DNA of 6,160 nucleotides from Chloroflexota bacterium (lineage in GTDB: Bacteria > Chloroflexota > Anaerolineae > Anaerolineales > Anaerolineaceae): assembly GCA_021796375.1 (NCBI GenBank), contig JAJYJF010000148.1:1-6160 (forward strand). The letters are read 5' to 3'. Under the pieces are notes generated by a model. It made no database searches and was not told the origin of the DNA. It saw nothing but the letters and a program-made list of their open reading frames with translations. The first letter of the stretch is position 1. Every line of letters starts with the position of its first letter. Below are positions 1 to 6,160 of the stretch, in pieces. The position numbers were made by a program, and so were the translations under genes.

Positions 1-1969
1 CCGAGGTGCCCAGGCCTCCCGCCGTGACTGCCCCGGTATTGATCCCGATGCCCGTCGAGAGCGGCGGCTCCCCGCGCTCGACCCGCAGGCCGTTCAAACG
101 CTCGATGGCGGCCAGCATTTCCAGCGAGGCCTGGCAGGCGTTGTACGCGCTTTGATGGGAGGTGAGGGGCTCGGGCAGGATGCCGAAAAAGGCCAGCATG
201 GCGTCGCCGTCGAACTTGTTCACCACCCCGCTGCTCGCGGTGATGATCGGGACCAGCTCGCCGAAGTACTCGTTCAGCCAGCGGAAGATCTCCGCCGGCT
301 CCACTTTCTCGGACAGGCTGGTGAAGCAGCGGATGTCGCTGATCATCACCGTGGCGACGGCTTCCTGGCCTTCCAGGCGCAGGTGGCCGGAGCTGAAAGT
401 CTGGCGGAGCTGCTCGCGCACCTCCGGGGAGACCGTGCGTCCGAGCAGGTCCCGGTACATCGAGCCTTCCTGCAGGCCCGCGACCATGGCATTAAAAGTA
501 TGCGCCAGCACCGCCACCTCGTCGTTGCCGCGGGTTTCAACCTTAATATCCAGGTTGCCCTTGGCCACCTCCGAGGAGGCGCGCACGATGCGGATCAGCG
601 GCCGGGTGATCTGGTTCGCCAGGGTAATCCCGACGGCGACCACCAGCAGCAGCAGGACGGCCACGAGGACGAACACCTGCGAGCGGGTGATCTGGTCGGT
701 GGACATCAGGAAGTAGCGCGGCAGGGAGGTGCCCATGATCCCCAGGACCTGTCCGTTGCGCGCCTCCCATGGGCCCAGGATCTCGCTGTACGGGTTGCTG
801 TCCAGGGTCAGGTCGCGGACCAGGCTCACCTGGTCCTGTCCGGTGAGCAGCCTGGCCGCATCCTGGGCGGTCAGCGGGTTGACGGCTGCCGCGCCGTGGG
901 CCAGGGAAGAGGCCAGCGGCCTGCCATCCGAGGCGTAGAGGGTGACGTCGGCCAGGTCATCCTGGCGGATCTGGGCGACCAGCCCGGTCAGGGACCTTCC
1001 GACCAGGACCGCGCCCGCCAGGTTGCCCTGCGCGTCCAGGACCGGGCCGCAAACGTAGAACGCCGGACCCCACGGAGCGACCGCCAGCCCGGCAGTCTTA
1101 TCCTGGCCGTTATCTTCCTTCTTTTCCAGCACATAGCGGACAAAATCCCACTGGCTGTAGATCGTTTCGCCGCGGGTGGCGGTGTAATCCTCCGGCTTCC
1201 CGCCGGAAACGTGGCGCAGGGAAAGCACGCTCGTTCCCTGGGGGTTGAGCAGCGCGACCATCTCCTCCCCCGCGTTGATCGCGTGTCCCAGGGCGATCTC
1301 ATGCAGTTTTTTGTCATCCCCCTGGGAGATGGCTTCCGCGATTCCCTGGGTGTTTTCCAGCAGGCGCAGCGTTTCAAGGCGCCTGGATTCTTCCCGCACC
1401 ATCCAATCGGCGTTCTGCTTTCCGGTGGCCACCAGCTGGCTGTTGAAGCGGTCCTCCACCTGGCCCAGGACGACCTTGGTGACGATCACCGCGCCAACCA
1501 GGGCGAAGATCAGCGCCAGCATCATGTAAGGGAGGGTAATTTTGATCCGGACCGGGAAGCGGACGCGGGGCTGCGCGCCCGGACGGGTTTTCTTTGCCGG
1601 CGGGCGGGCGGTGGTGCCCACCCGGGCGAGCGCCTGCTCGATCCAGCGCGGTTCGAAAGGCTCGCGCAGAAAGACGTCCGCGTTCTGCTCGCGGGCGAGC
1701 ACTTCGCGCTGAAAATCGGGATGCCGGCTGGTGACGATCACCTGCGGCCGGGGCGCCTGGCGCTGGGTCTCGCGCAGGATCTCGAGCCATCCGGAGCCGG
1801 GCAGGTGGAGGTCGACCAGGACCAGGTCGGGCCTGAACTGATCCAGTTGGAGCAGCGCCCCGAGGGCGTCGCCGATCTGGCGCACCTGGCTGCCCCGCGA
1901 TGTGAAATAGCCTTCCAGCACCTGGGCGGCGGCGGGGTCGGACTGGACGATCAGGATCCGTTGGGGCAT
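1..1969 (-). CDS. Membrane-bound class III adenylate cyclase with N-terminal receiver-like domain (3' end outside window)
   Basis: This gene probably makes cAMP from ATP at the inner face of the membrane in response to an external signal. The 656 visible residues show these parts in order. A receiver-like domain covers about 1-118. A basic, proline-rich linker leads to a membrane helix at about 146-167. An extracytoplasmic region of some 260 residues looks like a double Cache sensor. A second membrane helix (432-451) is followed by HAMP (452-499, P457, E484), a short signalling segment with GRTVSPEV, and the cyclase domain from about 536. Metal-binding aspartates are D545 (SDIRCFT) and D589 (NKFDGD), 44 residues apart as in known class III enzymes. 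K585 is the adenine-selecting lysine, which favours adenylate over guanylate cyclase. The transition-state Asn/Arg pair would lie beyond the window edge. The receiver keeps D53 and T80 but has Q9/S10 for the acidic pair and R102 for the lysine. A TGA three codons upstream fixes ATG 1969 as the first start; the Shine-Dalgarno is weak (AGGT, 9 bases away). The sensor ligand is unknown. Confidence 0.93.
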   Translation of the reverse strand, partial: MPQRILIVQSDPAAAQVLEGYFTSRGSQVRQIGDALGALLQLDQFRPDLVLVDLHLPGSGWLEILRETQRQAPRPQVIVTSRHPDFQREVLAREQNADVFLREPFEPRWIEQALARVGTTARPPAKKTRPGAQPRVRFPVRIKITLPYMMLALIFALVGAVIVTKVVLGQVEDRFNSQLVATGKQNADWMVREESRRLETLRLLENTQGIAEAISQGDDKKLHEIALGHAINAGEEMVALLNPQGTSVLSLRHVSGGKPEDYTATRGETIYSQWDFVRYVLEKKEDNGQDKTAGLAVAPWGPAFYVCGPVLDAQGNLAGAVLVGRSLTGLVAQIRQDDLADVTLYASDGRPLASSLAHGAAAVNPLTAQDAARLLTGQDQVSLVRDLTLDSNPYSEILGPWEARNGQVLGIMGTSLPRYFLMSTDQITRSQVFVLVAVLLLLVVAVGITLANQITRPLIRIVRASSEVAKGNLDIKVETRGNDEVAVLAHTFNAMVAGLQEGSMYRDLLGRTVSPEVREQLRQTFSSGHLRLEGQEAVATVMISDIRCFTSLSEKVEPAEIFRWLNEYFGELVPIITASSGVVNKFDGDAMLAFFGILPEPLTSHQSAYNACQASLEMLAAIERLNGLRVERGEPPLSTGIGINTGAVTAGGLGTS

Positions 1970-2014
1970 TTGGGTTCAACCTGTTACCGGCAGTATCGGC
2001 TGTCCGTCCCCTCA

Positions 2015-2023
2015 AGTTTAGCA
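2015..2023 (-). promoter_or_regulatory. Possible extended -10 promoter of the cyclase gene
   Basis: The minus strand reads TGC followed by TAAACT, an extended -10 (TGn plus a hexamer matching TATAAT at 4 of 6). Transcription would start near 2008 and give a leader of about 39 bases. No convincing -35 hexamer lies 16-18 bases upstream. A competing candidate is TATAAA at 2081-2086 (5 of 6), also without a good -35. The terminator upstream makes a separate promoter likely, but which box is used cannot be decided from sequence. Confidence 0.35.
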
Positions 2024-2063
2024 TCCGGGGGTCCATCCGCAGATTTCAGCTACTTTACAGTTG

Positions 2064-2099
2064 TGGGAAAAGGGGCTGTCTTTATAGGGCATTTTCCCA
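2064..2099. repeat. Inverted repeat TGGGAAAA-N20-TTTTCCCA, possible operator
   Basis: Two perfect 8-base arms, at 2064-2071 and 2092-2099, are separated by 20 bases. The repeat is centred on a TATAAA hexamer (2081-2086, minus strand). A third, imperfect half-site (GGGAAAG, minus strand, 2120-2126) sits 28 bases further upstream. The repeat could bind a dimeric regulator of the cyclase or form a hairpin in a longer leader. It could also be chance in a GGGAAA-rich spacer. Confidence 0.3.
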
Positions 2100-2132
2100 A
2101 TAACCTGTTCCCCGGACCACTTTCCCGCACAG

Positions 2133-2157
2133 AGAAAAAGGAAAAGCCGCGGCTCTT
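2133..2157 (-). terminator. Possible second terminator between rpoD and the cyclase
   Basis: On the minus strand AAGAGC, a CGCG loop and GCTTTT form a six-pair stem including one G-U pair (2142-2157). It is followed by a T-rich run, CCTTTTTCT, down to 2133. This lies about 40 bases beyond the stronger hairpin and could back it up. The stem is short, so this is a weak call. Confidence 0.3.
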
Positions 2158-2190
2158 GGACGGGAATGGGGAAGAAATTAAAGGGATACC

Positions 2191-2233
2191 GAATAAACAT
2201 GGGCCATCCGCGGTAAAGAAGGATGGCCCATGT
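2191..2233 (-). terminator. Rho-independent-type terminator of rpoD
   Basis: A perfect 13-pair stem joins 2221-2233 and 2197-2209 (minus strand: ACATGGGCCATCC pairing with GGATGGCCCATGT) across an 11-base loop. On the minus strand the stem runs into TTTATTC, a short U-rich tail. It begins 32 bases after the rpoD stop codon. The plus strand has no U-tract after the stem, so the hairpin is oriented for rpoD. It separates rpoD from the cyclase gene. Confidence 0.8.
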
Positions 2234-2265
2234 GGATTTCGATCTAATGGCTGTGGTTGTGGATC

Positions 2266-3942
2266 TTATCCGAGGTATTCCCGCAGATGCCGGCTGCGCG
2301 TGGGATGGCGCAGCTTGCGCAGGGCTTTGGCCTCAATCTGGCGGATGCGCTCGCGGGTTACATTGAAGTAGCGGCTCACTTCTTCCAGGGTGTGGTCTTT
2401 GCCGTCGATCAGCCCGAAGCGCAGCTCCAAAACCTGCCGCTCGCGCTCGGAGAGGGCCGCCAGGGCAGTCTGCACCTGCTCGCGCAGCATTTCCCGCGCG
2501 GCGGCGTCCATCGGCTCCAGGGCTTCGTCGTCTTCGATGAAATCCCCCAGCTGGGATGAATCTTCGTCCCCGACCGGGCGTTCCAGCGAGACGGGCTCTT
2601 CGGCGGATTGGAGGATGCGCTGAACCTTGGCGGCTGCCCAGGCCCAGCGGCGCTGCACGGCTGGATCGAGCGGGGCGCCCTCGGCCTTGGCCTTGCGGAT
2701 CACCGTCACGTCGCCGTCCGAGATAAACCCGCCTTCCAGGGCCAGCTCTTCGTTGGTGGGCTCGCGGCCGAGCTGCTGGACCAGGGTGCGCTGGACGCGC
2801 AGCAGGCGGGTGATGGATTCGAACAGGTGAACCGGGATGCGGATGGTCCGCGCCTGTTCGGCGATGTAGCGGCTGATCGACTGGCGGATCCACCAGGTGG
2901 CGTAGGTGCTGAACTTGAACCCGCGGGTGGGGTCGAACTTGGTCACCGCGCGCAGCAGTCCCAGGTTGCCCTCCTGGATCAGGTCGAGGAAGGAGATGCC
3001 GCGCCCCAGGTAGCGCTTGGCGATGCTGACCACCAGGCGCAAGTTGGCCCGGATCAGGGTCTGGTTGGCTTCTTCGGCGCGCCGGTGAATCGCGTCCACC
3101 TCATCGGATAAGACGTCTTCACCCGGCAGGTGGTCGTTGAAGGAGTTGAGGGAGGGCAGGTGCACGTTCTTCTGCAGGTACTTCAGCAGCTGCTCGGCCA
3201 GGCCGGAGGGCAGCACGTACAGGCACAGGAACATGGCAAAGGCGTTGCGCACCAGGCCTTCCCAGAGCATGTCTTTGCCCCACAGGCCGTTGTCCAGGAA
3301 TACGCGCAGGTAGGAGGGGTCTTCGCTCAGCCACTGTTTGCGCAGCATCTGGGCTTCGCTGAGGATCAGGCTCAGGTCGGGGACGGTCGAGCCAAGCCGC
3401 TGGGCGTCGTCCTGGAGGCGGCCCCACGAATCGATCAGCTCCTCGCACAGGGTGAGAAAGAGCTCGTGATAATCTTTGTCCTTCGCGCCGTGAGAAGAAT
3501 GGTTGGAGCGGTGCAGCAGTTCATCGATGTGCCGCTCGGCCTCGATCCTGGCTGCCAGGCGGAACTCGCTGTCGGCGTCCAGCAGGTGGATCTGCCCGAT
3601 TTCCTTGAGGTACAGGCGGACAGGATCTTCCGACAGCTCCACGGCCAGAACCGGATCTTCGAGGATCTCCAGCGTGTCTTCACCGGCCAGGTCGCCCCAT
3701 TCTTCGATCTGCTGGGTCAGCACCTGCTCGTCCGGCTCCTCACGCATCACGTCCAGCTCGGGAGCGATGATTTCTGTCTCGTCCATGACGGGGATCGTTT
3801 CTTCATCCTGATGATCGGAAGCAGGGCTGTCCTCCAGGATCTCGTCGATCTCCTCTGGGGGAAGATCTTTCGCATGGTCTTCCTGGCGGAATTTGTCTGC
3901 CTGTTCAGGGTGCGGTTTAGAGTTCGTCTGTTTTCGAGGCAT
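2266..3942 (-). CDS. rpoD: RNA polymerase primary sigma factor (RpoD/SigA family)
   Basis: This is the housekeeping sigma subunit, which directs RNA polymerase to -10/-35 promoters. The 558 residues show an acidic N-terminus (1-100, region 1.1-like), region 1.2 ([13 protein letters not shown], 104-116), and a helical non-conserved segment (about 137-290). Regions 2.1-2.4 cover 294-360, with the DNA-melting [13 protein letters not shown] stretch (W350, W351, Q354). Region 3.0 has H372 and E375, the residues that in E. coli sigma-70 contact extended -10 elements. The 3.2 finger is near 453-477. Region 4.2 has the [20 protein letters not shown] helix-turn-helix, with the -35-reading R530, E531, R534 and Q535. 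S357 replaces the threonine that helps read the -10 in E. coli. About 29 extra residues lie in region 3.1 (405-437). An in-frame TAA eight codons upstream makes ATG 3942 the first possible ATG start. There is no Shine-Dalgarno, and the -10 box lies seven bases before the ATG. It lies downstream of dnaG, as in many bacteria. Confidence 0.98.
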   Translation of the reverse strand: MPRKQTNSKPHPEQADKFRQEDHAKDLPPEEIDEILEDSPASDHQDEETIPVMDETEIIAPELDVMREEPDEQVLTQQIEEWGDLAGEDTLEILEDPVLAVELSEDPVRLYLKEIGQIHLLDADSEFRLAARIEAERHIDELLHRSNHSSHGAKDKDYHELFLTLCEELIDSWGRLQDDAQRLGSTVPDLSLILSEAQMLRKQWLSEDPSYLRVFLDNGLWGKDMLWEGLVRNAFAMFLCLYVLPSGLAEQLLKYLQKNVHLPSLNSFNDHLPGEDVLSDEVDAIHRRAEEANQTLIRANLRLVVSIAKRYLGRGISFLDLIQEGNLGLLRAVTKFDPTRGFKFSTYATWWIRQSISRYIAEQARTIRIPVHLFESITRLLRVQRTLVQQLGREPTNEELALEGGFISDGDVTVIRKAKAEGAPLDPAVQRRWAWAAAKVQRILQSAEEPVSLERPVGDEDSSQLGDFIEDDEALEPMDAAAREMLREQVQTALAALSERERQVLELRFGLIDGKDHTLEEVSRYFNVTRERIRQIEAKALRKLRHPTRSRHLREYLG

Positions 3943-3949
3943 ATACTTT

Positions 3950-3958
3950 AATATACCA
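3950..3958 (-). promoter_or_regulatory. Extended -10 promoter of rpoD, leaderless layout
   Basis: The minus strand reads TGG followed by TATATT, an extended -10 element (TGn plus a hexamer matching TATAAT at 5 of 6). The hexamer ends at 3950, so transcription should begin at about 3942-3943, the first base of the rpoD ATG or one base before it. There is no good -35 at 17-19 bases, which suits the extended -10 type. An overlapping alternative is TTCAAT (3977-3982), a 16-base spacer and TATGGT (3955-3960), which would still leave a leader under 10 bases. Confidence 0.6.
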
Positions 3959-3990
3959 TAGTTCCATTATTCGCCGATTGAATACAACAT

Positions 3991-4002
3991 TTCGTATGCG
4001 AA
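3991..4002. repeat. 12-base near-palindrome upstream of the rpoD promoter
   Basis: The plus strand reads TTCGTATGCGAA: perfect TTCG/CGAA arms around a nearly symmetric TATG centre. It lies about 50 bases upstream of the predicted rpoD start, where an activator or repressor could bind. The site is short and could be chance. Confidence 0.2.
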
Positions 4003-4110
4003 TTACCTTGAATGGATGGCCTCTTCCGCCGCGCGACCGCCTCGTTCCCAGGATGGGAAATCGGCAGCAGATATTCCACTCTCCATCCTTGCAAGAATCG
4101 GGCCTCGGTT

Positions 4111-6009
4111 TCACCGCGCGGGGTTTGATTTTAACGCCTGGTGCAGGATCCGCCGGACGAGCGCCTGCTGGAGATTGAGCTGCGCGTATTCCGATGCGCG
4201 CGGATCGCCCTGCTCCTGGACTTCTTCCTCGAGGAAGCGGATCTGGTTCAGGTTTTCCTGGATTGCCTGGTCGCGCAGCAGGAGGAAATTGCGGAACAGG
4301 TGCTCGAGCAGGCGGTCCTGGTTGGGCTCGGCCGGCCCGACCTGGGCGATCAGCCCGGCGGCCAGCTCCGCCAGCGGCGCGGGCAGGTGAGACCGGATGT
4401 ACTCGGGCGGCTCCTGCTCGTCCTGTTCAATGGCCTCCTGGATGGCGCGGAAGATCAGCTGGAAATCGGTGTGGTGGAAGTCGTCGGCCGCCAGCCGGGT
4501 GAGCCCGGCTTCCTGGAGGGAACGGTCCAGCGCGAAGATGAGCTCGGGCCTGGTCAGGATGGCCCCCAGGCAGTAGGCCTCTTTGACCAGGGTCGGGCTG
4601 GCGGGCGCGGCTGCCGCGGGCGCCGTCCCCGGCTGGGGGCCCGGCGCAGGGTGGGCGGTCCGCCGGCGGGCTGGCGCCGGGCGGGCGGCGATCAGCGCGC
4701 GCTCGTCCACGCGCAGCAGTCGCGCCAGGCGCTGGCGGTAGGTTTCCCGCTCGACCGGGTCGGCCACGTCCTCGATGAGCGGCAGCACCTGGCCGGCGAT
4801 GTCGCTTTTTATCTTTGGATCCTCCAGGCTGCGCCCGGCTGCCAGGGTTTCCATGACGTGGATCACGACCGGCCGGGCAGATTCGAGGATCTGCGACCAC
4901 TCCGCCGGATCGCGGTTCACCACCTCGTCGGGGTCCATGCCAGCCGGCAGGGTGGTTACCCGCAGGTCAGCCTGCAGGCGGGCCTCGTGGCGGATCAGCC
5001 CGCGGGCGTCAAAGACCAGCTCGTCGGTATGGTCCATGGCCTGGCGGGCCAGCTCGAGCCCGCGCAGCGTGGCTTTCTCGCCGGCCGAATCGGCATCCAG
5101 CGCCAGAACGATCCGGCGCGAGAAGCGCTTGAGCAGGCGCAGCTGGTCTTCCGTCAGGGCGGTGCCCATCGGCGAGACCGTGTTGGTAAAGCCCGCCTGG
5201 TGCAGCGCGATCACATCCAGGTAGCCTTCGACGATGACCACCTGGTCCTGGGCGCGGATCGCCTTCCGGGCCGCATCCAGCCCGTACAGCAGGCGTCCCT
5301 TGTCGAAGAGCTCGGTCTGGGGGGAGTTCAGGAATTTGGGGGTGTCGTTGGGATCGAGAATCCGCGCGCCGAAGCCGGTCATTTTCCCGGCGAGGTCGCG
5401 GATCGGGAACATGATCCGGTTCCGGAAGCGGTCGTGGAAGCCGCCGTTTTCCCGCTGGGTGACCAGGCCGGCCTGCGCCAGCTCATCCGGGTCGTATCCC
5501 TTGGCGGCAAAATGCCCCAGAGCTGCTTCCCAGGCATCCGGCGCGTACCCCAGGCCGAAGACCTCGAGGATCGGGTCCTTAAGCTGGCGGCGGTGCAGGT
5601 AATCGAGCGCGGCCCGGCCCGCCGGGGTGTTCAGCAGCTGGTGCCGGTAGAAGACCACCGCTTCCTCGAGCAGCGAGCGCAGGCGTTCGTGCTCCTCGGC
5701 GGTCTCTTCCGCCTGGGGGCTGGGCGGGGCCAGCTGGACTCCGGCGCGCTCGGCGAGATACTTGAGCGCCTGCGGGAAGTCCCAGCCTTCCTTCTTCATC
5801 ACGAACTTGAAAATATCCCCGCCCTCGTTGCACTGGCCGAAACAGCGCCAGGTGCCCGAATCCGGGAAGACGGCGAAGGCCGGGGTGCGCGTATTGGGGT
5901 GAAACGGGCAGAACCCCGAATAGTTTTTCCCCGTCTTGCGCAGCTTTACCGTTTCGGAGACCAGGTCAACGATATCGATGCGAGCTTTTACATCATCTAT
6001 CACGCTCAT
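4111..6009 (-). CDS. dnaG: DNA primase
   Basis: This enzyme makes RNA primers for lagging-strand synthesis, working with the DnaB helicase at the fork. The 632 residues show a CHC2 zinc-binding domain (C34, H37, C56, C60), the RNA polymerase core motifs (FHDRFRNRIMFPIRD at 191-205; PKFLNSPQTELFDKG at 224-238) and a TOPRIM domain with E261 (EGYLD) and the metal-binding D305/D307 (DADSAG). A Pro/Ala-rich linker (about 441-472) leads to a C-terminal helicase-binding domain (about 473-632). The last two zinc ligands are spaced CX3C (CFGQC) instead of the usual CX2C. About 20 extra residues follow TOPRIM (near 327-346). The protein is slightly longer than E. coli (581) and B. subtilis (603) primases. 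I chose ATG 6009 because homologous sequence begins at MSVIDDVKARIDIV and the promoter lies just upstream; a TTG at 6075 would add 22 unrelated residues and place the promoter inside the gene. No Shine-Dalgarno is visible. No clear terminator follows the TGA stop. Confidence 0.98.
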   Translation of the reverse strand: MSVIDDVKARIDIVDLVSETVKLRKTGKNYSGFCPFHPNTRTPAFAVFPDSGTWRCFGQCNEGGDIFKFVMKKEGWDFPQALKYLAERAGVQLAPPSPQAEETAEEHERLRSLLEEAVVFYRHQLLNTPAGRAALDYLHRRQLKDPILEVFGLGYAPDAWEAALGHFAAKGYDPDELAQAGLVTQRENGGFHDRFRNRIMFPIRDLAGKMTGFGARILDPNDTPKFLNSPQTELFDKGRLLYGLDAARKAIRAQDQVVIVEGYLDVIALHQAGFTNTVSPMGTALTEDQLRLLKRFSRRIVLALDADSAGEKATLRGLELARQAMDHTDELVFDARGLIRHEARLQADLRVTTLPAGMDPDEVVNRDPAEWSQILESARPVVIHVMETLAAGRSLEDPKIKSDIAGQVLPLIEDVADPVERETYRQRLARLLRVDERALIAARPAPARRRTAHPAPGPQPGTAPAAAAPASPTLVKEAYCLGAILTRPELIFALDRSLQEAGLTRLAADDFHHTDFQLIFRAIQEAIEQDEQEPPEYIRSHLPAPLAELAAGLIAQVGPAEPNQDRLLEHLFRNFLLLRDQAIQENLNQIRFLEEEVQEQGDPRASEYAQLNLQQALVRRILHQALKSNPAR

Positions 6010-6019
6010 GCAAGAGGGA

Positions 6020-6048
6020 ATTATAGGCTCTCGCGGTTGGATTCGCAA
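6020..6048 (-). promoter_or_regulatory. Sigma-70-type promoter of dnaG, very short leader
   Basis: On the minus strand a -35 box TTGCGA (6043-6048, 4 of 6 to TTGACA) and a perfect -10 box TATAAT (6020-6025) are separated by an ideal 17-base spacer. Transcription should begin near 6013, which leaves a leader of about 0-5 bases before the ATG at 6009. The promoter position also argues against the upstream TTG start. Confidence 0.75.
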
Positions 6049-6102
6049 CGGCGCGCGCCTATTGGGTGCCCCCAAATTTATGGTGATTCACCCCACCCCT
6101 GG

Positions 6103-6124
6103 CCCCGCCCCTCAAGGGGCGGGG
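6103..6124. repeat. GC-rich perfect palindrome, REP-like intergenic element
   Basis: The arms CCCCGCCCCT (6103-6112) and AGGGGCGGGG (6115-6124) are perfect inverted copies around a two-base centre; as a hairpin, nine pairs close a TCAA loop. Neither strand shows a U-tract right after the stem, so a simple terminator is unlikely, although on the plus strand it could end a gene reading out of the window. The flanking CACCCCACCCCT run resembles the C-rich flanks of interspersed palindromic repeats common in bacterial intergenic DNA. Only one copy is in this window, so repeat status is an inference. Confidence 0.6.
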
Positions 6125-6160
6125 AGAAAATGCGGGAATTAGGGTTTGCACGGGCTGCAG

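Noticed and set aside
2018..2200. Small minus-strand frame of 60 codons in the rpoD-cyclase spacer
   Set aside because: It starts inside the terminator stem and contains the inverted repeat and candidate promoters. There is no sign of coding.
152..2371. Long plus-strand open frame of 739 codons
   Set aside because: It runs antisense to the cyclase, crosses the spacer and its terminator and enters the end of rpoD. Its translation resembles no family I know. GC-rich codon bias of the minus-strand genes explains it.
3130..3951. Plus-strand open frame of 273 codons opposite rpoD
   Set aside because: It is fully antisense to conserved sigma sequence, has no recognisable domain and no own promoter.
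3991..4002. LexA-type SOS box reading of TTCGTATGCGAA
   Set aside because: The arms are in the opposite order to the Bacillus GAAC-N4-GTTC box, and I know of no matching LexA motif, so no regulator can be named.
4045..4059. Hairpin TTCCCA-GGA-TGGGAA after dnaG as a terminator
   Set aside because: It has only six pairs and no T-run on the minus strand, so it does not look like a terminator.
3917..4114. Small minus-strand frame of 65 codons whose GTG overlaps the dnaG stop (GTGA)
   Set aside because: The overlap hints at coupling, but the frame covers the rpoD promoter and start, has no Shine-Dalgarno and shows no recognisable feature.
6010..6075. N-terminal extension of dnaG from TTG 6075
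   Set aside because: The 22 extra residues do not look like primase, and the strong -35/-10 pair would lie inside the coding sequence.
6121..6160. Possible start of a divergent plus-strand gene (GGGGAG then ATG at 6130)
   Set aside because: The Shine-Dalgarno-like GGGGAG is mostly the arm of the palindrome, and only ten codons are visible, too few to support a gene.

Overview
The window reads as chromosomal DNA from a GC-rich bacterium, most likely a member of the Chloroflexota, perhaps Anaerolineae. That placement is an inference from remembered family features: a primary sigma factor with an extra segment in region 3, and a primase zinc finger with CX3C spacing. No database search was possible. 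All three recognisable genes lie on the minus strand, so transcription runs from high to low coordinates: dnaG (DNA primase), then rpoD (primary sigma factor), then a membrane-bound class III adenylate cyclase that runs off the left edge. No mobile element, CRISPR array, tRNA or rRNA was seen.

Layout from right to left. Positions 6010-6160 are non-coding. They hold a GC-rich perfect palindrome (6103-6124) and a good sigma-70-type promoter whose -10 box ends only 10 bases before the dnaG start codon. dnaG fills 4111-6009. A 168-base gap follows, with an extended -10 promoter placed so that the rpoD transcript would begin at or next to its own ATG. rpoD fills 2266-3942 and is followed by a hairpin terminator at 2191-2233. 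The rest of the gap down to 1970 holds a possible second terminator, an inverted repeat centred on a TATAAA box, and a weak extended -10 nearer the cyclase. The cyclase starts at 1969 and is open to the left edge, so its C-terminus is not visible.

How the genes relate. dnaG next to the primary sigma gene is the widely conserved macromolecular-synthesis arrangement, which joins replication priming to housekeeping transcription. Here the two are not tightly coupled, because rpoD appears to have its own promoter. The cyclase seems to be an independent signalling gene beyond the rpoD terminator: a degenerate receiver domain, a membrane-flanked extracytoplasmic sensor, HAMP and a cyclase domain.

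The most interesting observations are the predicted leaderless or near-leaderless transcripts of both dnaG and rpoD, the pseudo-receiver fused in front of a transmembrane cyclase, and the sigma region 3 insertion. I did not find evidence of a wholly new biological system.
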